From positions 1-28,251 of IMG/VR virus record IMGVR_UViG_3300008963_000023: a DNA stretch of 28,251 nt; one strand, given 5' to 3'. Both the position numbers and the translations under genes were made by a program. Shown in pieces: positions 17,629-25,511 of the stretch. How positions within the stretch are numbered: the stretch's first letter is position 1; each line of letters opens with the position of its first letter. The stretch is from a virus. The notes under the pieces were generated by a model. That model had not been told where the DNA came from and searched no databases. It saw only the letters and a program-made list of their open reading frames with translations.

Positions 17629-18939
17629 TTATGAATTTATTTTTTTACTTACTACTATTTCAGTATCATCAAATCTAGCATAAGGGCCTATATTACCCTC
17701 TCTAAATATGCCACCTTTCATTTTGCCTTTAAAAATACTATCAGTACCAAATATATAACTATTGATAACTTCACAGCTACCATGCACAAAGCTTGATTTT
17801 ATTTTAGATTCTCTAGTTTTAGTTGCTTGATAAAAGTTAGAAAATTCAATATTAGAGTTTTCAATATTACAGTTATAAAAATCACATTTATTAAAATTAC
17901 CTCTAAGTTCAGAAGTTATAAACTCAAAGCCTTCTGCTAAGAAACAGACTGGCATCTTTCCATCTTTAACTTGAATGGAGCTAAAGTCAGAGTCATAGTT
18001 AATTATACCCTCCACTAACCCACCGTCAGTAATTAGTTTCATTACACTGTTCTTAATTTTATCCCAATATACTTTAATAATTCGATCGCTTTCTTGTAAA
18101 TCAACCATTAAATTAATTTTAGGCCAGTATTCATTTAATTTTTTATGGTCTTTTAGGGCTTCTATTACATGTAAATTTTTATTTAAAATATGCTTAAGCT
18201 CAATCTTGTCCTCGGCAGTAAACTCCGGTTGAATACATGCCTTAAAGAGTTGTAGAATAAATCTTTGAGCAAGATATAGTATATCATCTAATCTATCCTC
18301 ATAATCTTTACCGCCAATATACCTAAACTCTAAGTAATTATTATTTTTCTTTAAAAAGTTAACTCCATAATACTTTGTATCTGGAAATGTAAAATTTGTA
18401 TGAGTAATATACTCAGGTTTAAAATAAAAAGACTCATGCTTTGGCAATACATATTTGATTGATTTGGCATAAACTGAATTCTCTCTTTCTGGAAAGAATT
18501 TATAAACCTGTTTTTCGTTAAAAATCAAGATGAACTTAAGCGTGTTCATTCTTGATACCATACCAGGATCCTCTAGCTTATTTTTGTCAAATGAAATGTT
18601 TAAATGAATTGAAGTTCTATCGGTTGTATAGCCGTTTTCTTTAATCCAGTTCAATACTTTTATTATTAAAATTCTGGCATTACGGTAATGTAATGGTCCA
18701 GTTACAAGCTCTATCAAGCCCGAGCCACCTGACATATCAGGCTCCATCTTAAAATGTTTATCTGTTGGTTGAAATTCAGAGTGTGCTTTATCCTCTAAAT
18801 TAATAGGTAAACCTAGAAGATCCTCAATTTCTCTATGAGTTTCTTCTAGGCTTTTATTTGAATAGAACTCAAACTCAACTCCAATTAACGAAGAATTAAG
18901 TATTGATTCTTTTGTAGAATTTCTATTTATTTTATCCAT
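17629..18939 (-). CDS. Amidoligase (GS-like COOH-NH2 ligase) with C-terminal pentapeptide repeats (436 aa)
   Basis: Residues about 17-210 match the amidoligase_2 family, ATP-dependent enzymes with a glutamine-synthetase-like fold that join a carboxylate to an amine. Recognisable motifs in the right order are IGVEFEF (19-25), MEPDMS (65-70, the 'D-x-S' strand), GLIELVTGPL (74-83), TSIHLNIS (109-116, the family's H-x-(H/N) strand) and NYLEFRYIGG (201-210, the closing E-F-R). The usual acidic and basic active-site candidates (E22, E24, E77, H112, E204, R206) are present, so the enzyme looks intact. Residues about 346-395 form pentapeptide-type repeats (NFNKC DFYNC NIENS NIEFS), giving a predicted right-handed beta-helix. 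The substrate is unknown; a virion protein or host envelope peptide is possible. It is flanked by the S1-like gene and a neck-like gene, inside a baseplate cluster. A putative promoter octamer lies 20 bases before the ATG. Confidence 0.72.
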   Translation of the reverse strand: MDKINRNSTKESILNSSLIGVEFEFYSNKSLEETHREIEDLLGLPINLEDKAHSEFQPTDKHFKMEPDMSGGSGLIELVTGPLHYRNARILIIKVLNWIKENGYTTDRTSIHLNISFDKNKLEDPGMVSRMNTLKFILIFNEKQVYKFFPERENSVYAKSIKYVLPKHESFYFKPEYITHTNFTFPDTKYYGVNFLKKNNNYLEFRYIGGKDYEDRLDDILYLAQRFILQLFKACIQPEFTAEDKIELKHILNKNLHVIEALKDHKKLNEYWPKINLMVDLQESDRIIKVYWDKIKNSVMKLITDGGLVEGIINYDSDFSSIQVKDGKMPVCFLAEGFEFITSELRGNFNKCDFYNCNIENSNIEFSNFYQATKTRESKIKSSFVHGSCEVINSYIFGTDSIFKGKMKGGIFREGNIGPYARFDDTEIVVSKKINS

Positions 18940-18975
18940 TGAGCCATATATTCTTTAGATATATATCTAGCTCAA
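18939..18975. repeat. Nested inverted repeats in the gap before the amidoligase gene
   Basis: Bases 18956-18969 read TAGATATATATCTA, a perfect 14-base palindrome. It is enclosed by an outer inverted pair, TTGAGC at 18939-18944 and GCTCAA at 18970-18975. The octamer GATATATA occurs on both strands within the palindrome. It could be an operator or two-way promoter core. It is not a convincing terminator, since the stem is AT-only and no T-tract follows on the minus strand. Confidence 0.4.
18960..18967 (-). promoter_or_regulatory. Putative late promoter octamer GATATATA before the amidoligase gene
   Basis: The octamer lies 20 bases upstream of the ATG at 18939 on the minus strand, in a 44-base gap. 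It is embedded in a 14-base palindrome, so it is also readable on the plus strand. It matches the octamers in the other three long gaps. The short distance predicts a leader of only about 10-15 bases. Confidence 0.45.
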
Positions 18976-18983
18976 ATTATGGA

Positions 18984-20267
18984 CTATGGTAGTTTAAGGT
19001 ATACCCGTTGGCTTTCTTCTTCTATCCTAATGATTTTTACAGTAATATTATCACCGGTATTAAAAGCTTTTATAATATCCTCGCCAATTTCACTAACATG
19101 TAATAATCCGACAACACCATCTTCAATTTTAATAAAAAGACCATAATCCTTTTTAGACTTTACTTCGGCATTAACTATAGATGGTATTTTATAACGTGAT
19201 TTAATATCATACCATGGGTCGATTTCACTTTTAGACTTCTGTGTTAGCGTAATCTTTTTATGGGAAATTATCTCTTTAACCTTGAACGTAATTTCACTTC
19301 CTGGTTTAATTTTATTATTTACAAAGAGTTTATATGTCTCTTCATTTATATCGTTTTTATGAATCATGCCTGTTAAACAACCGTAAAACTCAACAAAAAT
19401 ACCGTATTTAGCAGTTCCAGTTACGTTTCCAGTGATTTCATCATCCATGTTATCTTTGATCTTATCAATCTCATTAGGAATTAATGCTTGTAGATATTTT
19501 CTATGTGAAACTACAATAGTACCACGTTCCATTGAAAAAGAGACTGGAACCACATATAATTCTTTACCAACTATTGATTCAAAGTTTACTAACTTATTAA
19601 TACCTGCAAGAGATCCTGGCATAAAGCACTCAATACCATGTATATTAACGATATAGCCACCATTTTCAATCATATGGCTAACTTTACCAACCCATGCAGT
19701 ATCACCAGATTCAACGCCTGCGCGCAGGTCCATAAATATTTTTTGTTTAATACCACCCGAAATACTACCAGAAACGTAAGAGTTATCGGTATTTGTGATT
19801 AATACAGCAACCTCTTCACCGACTTCGATATCGCGGTATTCGTTGGGTTCTTTATTAGACTGAACATAGACAAGCTCGCGATAGCCGATGTCGATTGAAA
19901 TAGTTTCTGGTGTTGTAGCATAAACAATACCATCATATATTTGGCCAACGTCAATTTTAGTCTTAATTTTTTGATCAATCTCAAACTCATTTAGAATACC
20001 ATAAAAGCTTTGAGCATATGACTCTTTAGAATAGACTCTTTCGCCGGCTTTAGTCTTAATGTGTGGGTTAATTTTACGGGCACTAGAAATACATGTTGCT
20101 TCATAAGCATCCCACATAAAGTTACCATCATCATCTAGATATTCTTTATCCGGGCTTTCTAGCAAATAGTTTTTACTATTTCTTTTTGTCTCACTGTTTG
20201 GCTTTTTTTCTAATGATTTTTTATCGGTTGCCAGTCCGATTTTTTTACGCTTGTTTCTGTCTTTCAT
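18984..20267 (-). CDS. S1-domain RNA-binding protein, ribosomal protein S1-like (427 aa)
   Basis: Four S1-type OB folds can be read: about 106-170 (IYDGIVYATTPETISIDIGY), 189-258 (AWVGKVSHMIENGGYIVNI ... VVSHRKYL), 277-344 (GNVTGTAKYGIFVEFYGCLT ... GMIHKND ... ITLTQKS) and 362-427 (KKDYGLFIKIEDGVVGLLHV ... VKIIRIE). Domains 3 and 4 carry the classic G-(I/L)-F-(V/I) and G-(M/L)-(I/L)-H motifs and are best conserved; domain 1 is degenerate. The first 30 residues are highly basic (KDRNKRKKIG), and residues 31-105 are an unassigned region. Bacterial bS1 (about 560 aa, six domains) recruits and unfolds mRNA on the 30S subunit, and a truncated relative could redirect host ribosomes to phage late mRNA. 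Alternatives are a regulator or RNA-protecting protein. The stop is TAG. It has its own putative promoter and sits between baseplate genes. Confidence 0.85.
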   Translation of the reverse strand: MKDRNKRKKIGLATDKKSLEKKPNSETKRNSKNYLLESPDKEYLDDDGNFMWDAYEATCISSARKINPHIKTKAGERVYSKESYAQSFYGILNEFEIDQKIKTKIDVGQIYDGIVYATTPETISIDIGYRELVYVQSNKEPNEYRDIEVGEEVAVLITNTDNSYVSGSISGGIKQKIFMDLRAGVESGDTAWVGKVSHMIENGGYIVNIHGIECFMPGSLAGINKLVNFESIVGKELYVVPVSFSMERGTIVVSHRKYLQALIPNEIDKIKDNMDDEITGNVTGTAKYGIFVEFYGCLTGMIHKNDINEETYKLFVNNKIKPGSEITFKVKEIISHKKITLTQKSKSEIDPWYDIKSRYKIPSIVNAEVKSKKDYGLFIKIEDGVVGLLHVSEIGEDIIKAFNTGDNITVKIIRIEEESQRVYLKLP

Positions 20268-20294
20268 TTTTTTTAGATTAAAAGTGTAACATAT

Positions 20295-20302
20295 TATATA
20301 TC
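20295..20302 (-). promoter_or_regulatory. Putative late promoter octamer GATATATA before the S1-like gene
   Basis: Minus-strand GATATATA lies 27 bases before the ATG at 20267, in a 47-base gap. It is followed by ATATG and then a very A/T-rich leader ending in seven A residues before the start codon. The same octamer occupies the three other gaps longer than 40 bases. Confidence 0.45.
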
Positions 20303-20314
20303 TTTTTAACTTTC

Positions 20315-22045
20315 TTAAAAAACCAGGGGCACAAAACCCGGCATGGGTACTGGTCCAGTTGGCGTGGGTATACCTCCAAGGTAAATAAGCTTAAATTCTA
20401 AAAGGTGTAGTGCATATGTTGTTGCAAGTGCAGATGCAACTGCTAGTGCAGGAGGCTGTGTTGCTGGTAGTTGGCTAAAAGTTTTGCCCATGTTTAAAGC
20501 CCTTCTTAAATTGTTAGCCAATCTTTGAGTACTACCATAATAAACAGGTATGTAGATACCACCAAGCGGTGCCGAAATAAGAGCTGGTAATGCCGAAGGT
20601 GTTGGTTTAAAGGGCTGTACAATAGTGCTAACCCAATAACTAATTGTTGCTTCTGCAAGTAGAATCCATGGGTCTTTGCCATCTTCATAACAACTATAAT
20701 CAAAAGGTACTTCTGGTTGTACATCTTTAGCTTCACATTCAGCAGCTATCCTCTCTTCTCTAAGTCCTTGCCACTTTGAAAATTCAAAAAGAGTGCCACC
20801 ATTTAATGGTTTAATGGCACTAAAATCCTGGATACCATTTAAATCTGGTGTAAATATCCAATGGCCTTTATACTCTTGATCAACGTATGTTTGCTCTACA
20901 TATGCTGGTGGCTTCTGCCATTTGCTTAAAACGCGTGTAGTACCATCTGCTAAAGTTTCTTTAAATTGATTTGGCAGGTAAGCTCTTACATCAGGTCGCC
21001 ATGAAAAAAAAGCAATAACCATATCGGTTAATATTTCAGGTCTTTTACTATCATCTTCTCTATTATAAGAAACTTGAATACGTTTTGTACTTAAAGTCTT
21101 TTCTGGTCGGTCTGTACCAAAGGGCCATGGCCTTTGAATTGGATTAATAGCATTGCGCTTTATTGCTTGTTCTATATTATCATTTGAGTTAGTTGATGAT
21201 GAATTAACTGGATGTGCACTGTCAATTACAGTCTTAACTTTTTTTGAAACATTATCAACCATCTTTCGCCAGTCATAGCCAGCGTTCTCAATATCATTTT
21301 TAACAAGCTGATGTACATTTATGTAAGGTGATATAAAGCCATCTCCTAGATCAACTGTACTTAAATTAAAATTTTGGTATTCTGATTTACCTAGAGCTGA
21401 AACCCATTCATAGAAGCTCCAACGTTCATTTGGATCTTCTATCTTCTCAAATTGTTGTAGGAGCCTGTTCACAAACATATCTTCAACTTGAGCTTGTGTG
21501 TCGTTAGGCTCAATACAGTGAAACTCGAAGTAGCTAAATGAGTATAAATTATCACACTCCTCTTCTATAAACTGACAGAACTTTTTCTCGCGCTGAGCTG
21601 CAAGTTCTTCTTCGGTCGGCGGCTCTGGTATATCCTCGCATAGATCAGCATAAGCATCTAATGACTCTTTACCTTTTTCAATAACATTACCGTCCATGTC
21701 TTTCTGATCTGTTAAAAAAGGTTCACCATTTCTAAAGATCTGCTCAAAGATTTCACCGTATGCCTTAATGAAGATTTGTGCAGCTGGTGATTTTTGATGT
21801 GTTGCACCAAATGGTGTCTGTGCTGATGCAATTGCGTCTATATAGAATTCAGCCAAGGCTTCACCAAAACTTCTACGACCACTTGGCGTTACAAGTGGTG
21901 CATAGTCTTTAGCATTGAAGTTTGGATTGTTATCCGTAGCCAACCTATTGTCTTGGTCTAAAACACCAGGTCCACCGGCATTTGCATCGCCGTTTGCAAT
22001 GTAATTACTAACATCTGCTATGAATTTAGGCCATAACGCCGGCAT
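20315..22045 (-). CDS. Baseplate/tail-tip structural protein with hydrophobic C-terminus (576 aa)
   Basis: I do not recognise a named family. The N-terminal domain (MPALWPKFIADVSNYI; then EALAEFYIDAIASAQTPFGA at about 62-81) is helical and soluble. The middle is mixed, with six Cys in the whole protein (about 136, 157, 164, 177, 437, 452). The last 120 residues are strikingly apolar: ILLAEATISYWVSTIVQPF (461-479), PSALPALISAPLGGIYIPVY (483-502) and PPALAVASALATTYALHLL (531-549), ending in a Pro/Gly-rich tail (PTPTGPVPMPGFVPLVF). The gene overlaps the spike gene by one base of its stop (TAATG), so it is translationally coupled to the spike. The only SD-like element in the window (AAAGG) is found here. 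A role at the spike/tail tip with possible membrane contact is inferred; a baseplate hub accessory is the alternative. Confidence 0.7.
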   Translation of the reverse strand: MPALWPKFIADVSNYIANGDANAGGPGVLDQDNRLATDNNPNFNAKDYAPLVTPSGRRSFGEALAEFYIDAIASAQTPFGATHQKSPAAQIFIKAYGEIFEQIFRNGEPFLTDQKDMDGNVIEKGKESLDAYADLCEDIPEPPTEEELAAQREKKFCQFIEEECDNLYSFSYFEFHCIEPNDTQAQVEDMFVNRLLQQFEKIEDPNERWSFYEWVSALGKSEYQNFNLSTVDLGDGFISPYINVHQLVKNDIENAGYDWRKMVDNVSKKVKTVIDSAHPVNSSSTNSNDNIEQAIKRNAINPIQRPWPFGTDRPEKTLSTKRIQVSYNREDDSKRPEILTDMVIAFFSWRPDVRAYLPNQFKETLADGTTRVLSKWQKPPAYVEQTYVDQEYKGHWIFTPDLNGIQDFSAIKPLNGGTLFEFSKWQGLREERIAAECEAKDVQPEVPFDYSCYEDGKDPWILLAEATISYWVSTIVQPFKPTPSALPALISAPLGGIYIPVYYGSTQRLANNLRRALNMGKTFSQLPATQPPALAVASALATTYALHLLEFKLIYLGGIPTPTGPVPMPGFVPLVF

Positions 22046-22773
22046 TATTTACCTTTTTGTTGATAGTTAATATGAGTAGCTGAAAGTTCTCCAATGGTAA
22101 CTGGTGTGGGTGGCATTGGTGGGCCACTGGGACCAACTCCAGTTGGATGAATATGTGTATTATAGTCGTCTAATAGTTTTTGTAGCCAGTCTTGTAGGGA
22201 TTGGCCACGGACTGCCGGCTCAGTCTCGTCTGCGCCACCTTCACCAGTGTTTGAGACGAATATATCACCTGAGTCTAAGAACATTTTAGCGTCAGTAGAG
22301 ATCTTAATAAAGCCTTCTTCGTCAATTTGTAACATTGGCCTCTCTTTGGCTCCAGCGCCGCGCGTAATCACAAGGCCATCTTCTGGTGAGTGATATATCC
22401 TTAAATTTCTTTCAGCGTCATAGACTAGGCTTATGACATCATGTGGCGCGTCTGAGGCCTCGAGAATATCTGCTTTAAGGTCATCGTTTTGATTTACTTG
22501 AAACCAGTATTCTGGGTGATAGATATTACCATTGTCAAAACGAACTGCGACAATATCACCAACTCTAGGTACGTGATGTGAACCTACGGCGTCTCTGTTC
22601 ATTGGAGTTGCCCATGGAATAACTTCATCTGTCAATAGATCAAACTTACCGAATACTCTAATACGACATCTACCTTTTAGAAGTGGGTCTTCATTGTCTA
22701 TAACTTCACCAAGCCAATGCGTATCTCTAAGATTATCCTCGTATAGCTCACTATTATTCATATACATTTTCAT
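22045..22773 (-). CDS. Central spike protein, gp5/gpV-like OB-fold, without lysozyme (242 aa)
   Basis: The membrane-piercing spike at the tip of the tail tube. Residues about 17-95 are the gp5/VgrG-type OB fold: HWLGEVIDNEDPLLKGRCRI, followed by RVFG, then IPWATPMNRDAVGSHHVPRV, followed by GDIVAVRFDNGN and YHPEYW. Residues about 110-180 are short beta strands consistent with a small spike prism (LQIDEEGFIKIST). The C-terminus has an apex-like NTHIHPTGVGPSGPPMPP with an H-x-H pair at 207/209, like the iron-binding tips of P2 gpV-type spikes. Unlike T4 gp5 (575 aa) there is no lysozyme domain. The start could be ATG at 22773, 22767 or 22761; all overlap the preceding gene (stop at 22754), so the exact choice is open. 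It follows the hub and a tube-like gene, as expected. Confidence 0.85.
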   Translation of the reverse strand: MKMYMNNSELYEDNLRDTHWLGEVIDNEDPLLKGRCRIRVFGKFDLLTDEVIPWATPMNRDAVGSHHVPRVGDIVAVRFDNGNIYHPEYWFQVNQNDDLKADILEASDAPHDVISLVYDAERNLRIYHSPEDGLVITRGAGAKERPMLQIDEEGFIKISTDAKMFLDSGDIFVSNTGEGGADETEPAVRGQSLQDWLQKLLDDYNTHIHPTGVGPSGPPMPPTPVTIGELSATHINYQQKGK

Positions 22774-23977
22774 TTATATTCTTACCCGGACCTTCTATAT
22801 CTCTAGTAGAATCCTGGTCAAATAGTTGATTTGCTGCGTTAGCCACACCATTTAAACTACCAGCATTAATGGCATCTTGTACAGTCGATGCTGCGTTAAT
22901 ACCATGTACGTTACCGAGTAGAAGTCTACCAGTTACAGACTCTCCGATAGAACGTGCAGTCTGCCCTGCTAATCCGGTTAATAATTGGCCATGTACATTA
23001 CCCAATTCATCTGGTATAGTAAAATCGTCTTTAATATTATTTAATCTATCTTGGAAACCTTCTCTAATACCATCTTTTATTTCTTCTATCCTCTTATCCC
23101 GAGCGTCTTTGTCCGTTGGATCAAATGGGCTATATTCATTAAATTCAGGTATTCTAGAATCAGGACCTTTAGGATCTTTCTGAAATACCAAATTATCACC
23201 TTCATTCGCTTTTAAGTTTTGACCGTATACTTGATTAACTTGTTCAGTAGTATGCCAAAATATACCAATCTTACTTGTCGCCATCTCAGGACTTTTGTTT
23301 AAATCAGCAAAAAGATCACTAGTAGATTCAATGTCAAACTCACAATGGCCTAGTTTTGTCACAACTACAGGTTTAGCGTCAATCGACATGCTCGTGTTGG
23401 TGCTGTTTGTGGTTTTGCCTTCTGCGGTTTTAATATCAGTATTGGAAGTATCCTTATTCTTTGAATTTAAAAGACCTGCTTTACTTGTTTGTTGAAAAGT
23501 TCTAACCTCAGTCACAAATACCGTTAGTTCAAAATGACACAGATTCTTAGGTATAACTTTGACCCATCTATTAAAATCATAGGCAGCTCTTTTATAAAGA
23601 TCAATTAGGGCATAAGATGTAAGCTCTACATTTTCTAAACATTCAATTTCTAATTTTGGGCTTTCAGCGCCCCGCCAAGGATCTTCTAAATTACCGTACT
23701 GTCTAGTAGCCTCTAGGCCTGAAATACTTTGCCAGAACCAAGGTAATTCTCTATTTATCTTTTGTAATAGTTTTACAAATCTATCTAAACGATCGGCTCT
23801 ATCCTCCTCTCCCACTACGTTTCTAAGATAGTCAGATGCTGCACCGGATAGTAGAGGTGAATGCTCTCTATCATTAAAGTTAAATAAAAAGAAAAAGCTC
23901 AAGTAAGTAGGATCCTCATTGATCTTTCTTAATTGAGTTGTCTTTCTAAATTCATTTATTGTGCTAAAGTCTGCCAT
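22754..23977 (-). CDS. Tube-like baseplate protein, possible gp48/gp54 analogue (407 aa)
   Basis: The call rests on pattern and position. Residues about 107-160 (KLEIECLENVELTSYALIDL, then YKRAAYDFNRWVKVIPKNL and FELTVFVTEVRTF) have the strand-helix-strand spacing of tail-tube-fold proteins in large myoviruses. A second half (about 206-245, TKLGHCEFDIESTSDLFADL ... KIGIFW) fits the closing strands of the same fold. Residues 161-203 are a Thr/Asn/Lys-rich linker. The C-terminal 110 residues are helical, with LGNVHG occurring twice (325 and 354). It lies between the hub and spike genes, where tube-initiator proteins are often found. Its last 20 bases overlap the spike gene. T4 gp48/gp54 identity is not shown; a hub accessory is an alternative. 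Confidence 0.55.
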   Translation of the reverse strand: MADFSTINEFRKTTQLRKINEDPTYLSFFFLFNFNDREHSPLLSGAASDYLRNVVGEEDRADRLDRFVKLLQKINRELPWFWQSISGLEATRQYGNLEDPWRGAESPKLEIECLENVELTSYALIDLYKRAAYDFNRWVKVIPKNLCHFELTVFVTEVRTFQQTSKAGLLNSKNKDTSNTDIKTAEGKTTNSTNTSMSIDAKPVVVTKLGHCEFDIESTSDLFADLNKSPEMATSKIGIFWHTTEQVNQVYGQNLKANEGDNLVFQKDPKGPDSRIPEFNEYSPFDPTDKDARDKRIEEIKDGIREGFQDRLNNIKDDFTIPDELGNVHGQLLTGLAGQTARSIGESVTGRLLLGNVHGINAASTVQDAINAGSLNGVANAANQLFDQDSTRDIEGPGKNINENVYE

Positions 23978-23990
23978 ATACTATATATTC

Positions 23991-25502
23991 TTATTGTGGG
24001 TAGTTAGTTAAACCACCTGGCCATTCTCTTCTAATTAGAGTAACCTCTTGCAAAACATAGCCTATATCTACACTATATTTATAATCAATATTTTCAATTA
24101 CATAATACCCACTTAAAAAACGATTAAGTACCTGGTTAGGTCTATCGGTTTTATCATCTGTATCTTTAGCTGCATCAATACCTAGAACCTTATCAGTAAA
24201 ACCCTGATCTGCTAAAAATTTATTGTACTTTAAAGTTGCATCCACGCGATTCTTGTCGTACTCATAAATTAAAACTGGTATTTTTTGGTATTTATAGATT
24301 GATGGATTAAAAGATGCTAGTGTAACTTTTAGTTTAAGTTTATTGATTTCAGCTAGATTCTGAACCTGATGTATTTTAGCAAAATTAGAGTTAGGATGTA
24401 CGTTTCCTAAGCCATCTTCACCAACGTTTTGTCTACCAATGTATTTATGTTTTTTATGTGTTTCTGCTCGGTCCTCGTTTCTACGGCCTTTAAGAGGCTC
24501 TTCATAATCTAAAAGATCTTCAGATGTCAAGGCTTCTATTGTGAATTCTTGCTTTCTTTCTTCATCTTCTGAATTATTATCGTAGATTACAATGTCTCTT
24601 GAATAGCCATTTAAAGTACTAATCTCACTTGAATTATTAATTAATCGATAATCATTAATAAAATGATTAAAACCTTTTGCCTGTAAATAGTTAGTCAATG
24701 CTAAAGGCGACTCAATATCATCATTAGATTCATCTTCAAAACCACCGCGCTCGGCAAATGTATTAGTAGCTGAGATCATTGCAGTTTGTAGATCTTCTAA
24801 CGATTCATTTGGTGAGTTAAAAACTTTATTTACATCAATGTATGTCAAATAATAATACTGATCAATATAAAATCGTTGGAATGAATCATCTGTAATATAG
24901 GACGTATTCACCGTTTCTTTAATAAAATCAAGAGTTGTATTATAAGCCTGTATTCTGACTTGATTATCATTCGCAGACTCTATATTTGTTGCTAGCCCAA
25001 GTTCTAAGTCCCTGGCTACTTCTTCAAGGTGGTCTAATGAACTTGCGACATCAAAACTTCTGCATTCTTCAGTATAAAGCCTTGGTATCTTTGCAATCCC
25101 ACTTATTGAAACCTCATTAAAAGCTCCTGCAACAGCCTTTCTAGAAGATATATTTGTAATATCAAAGTCCATATGGATACTCTTAAATGTAGAAGCATTT
25201 CTACTATTAAGTAGAATTGTAACTACGTCACCATCTCTTGGAAAAGAGTCTATACCAAATGTATTTTTACGGTCTATTAGTTTAATTGATACCCTAGGAA
25301 CTAATCCCGAGTTATCTAAAAGAAAACGTTGTACGTCGTCCTGGCTAAATTGATAATTATTTAAGAGTATAAAAGGTACTTCAACGCCAACCGTCTTTGT
25401 TTGGCGATCACCTGAACCATCTTCTCCAAAGTTAAATATTTTAATTTCAGTGGGTAAGATAGCCGGTTCAACGACTGCAAATATATTATTATCAATGTTC
25501 AT
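23991..25502 (-). CDS. Baseplate hub protein, gp27/gpD-like (503 aa)
   Basis: Forms the hub on which the spike docks. The N-terminal barrel (about 40-140) has FPRDGDVVTILLNSRN, followed by DFDITNISSRK and FNEVSISGIAKIPRLY. Residues 151-173 (DVASSLDHLEEVARDLELGL, then ATN) match the helix of late-control D/gp27 proteins ('L-x-x-I-A-x-x-L-G-L-x-x-A-T-N'). Another family-like stretch is FYIDQYYYLTYIDVNKVFN near 211. Residues about 240-390 are a polar, charged insertion (SEDEERKQEF) that is longer than usual. The C-terminal barrel has LSGYYVIENIDYKYS near 463 and VLQEVTLIRREWPGG near 483. The length is above that of T4 gp27 (391 aa). It is 9 bases after the LysM-like gene and two genes upstream of the spike. 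Genetic order supports the call. Confidence 0.68.
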   Translation of the reverse strand: MNIDNNIFAVVEPAILPTEIKIFNFGEDGSGDRQTKTVGVEVPFILLNNYQFSQDDVQRFLLDNSGLVPRVSIKLIDRKNTFGIDSFPRDGDVVTILLNSRNASTFKSIHMDFDITNISSRKAVAGAFNEVSISGIAKIPRLYTEECRSFDVASSLDHLEEVARDLELGLATNIESANDNQVRIQAYNTTLDFIKETVNTSYITDDSFQRFYIDQYYYLTYIDVNKVFNSPNESLEDLQTAMISATNTFAERGGFEDESNDDIESPLALTNYLQAKGFNHFINDYRLINNSSEISTLNGYSRDIVIYDNNSEDEERKQEFTIEALTSEDLLDYEEPLKGRRNEDRAETHKKHKYIGRQNVGEDGLGNVHPNSNFAKIHQVQNLAEINKLKLKVTLASFNPSIYKYQKIPVLIYEYDKNRVDATLKYNKFLADQGFTDKVLGIDAAKDTDDKTDRPNQVLNRFLSGYYVIENIDYKYSVDIGYVLQEVTLIRREWPGGLTNYPQ

Positions 25503-25511
25503 ATCTTACAA

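Noticed and set aside
22869-23183. Plus-strand 104-codon frame
   Set aside because: It is entirely antisense to the tube-like 407-aa gene, with no domain, no promoter and no neighbour on that strand.
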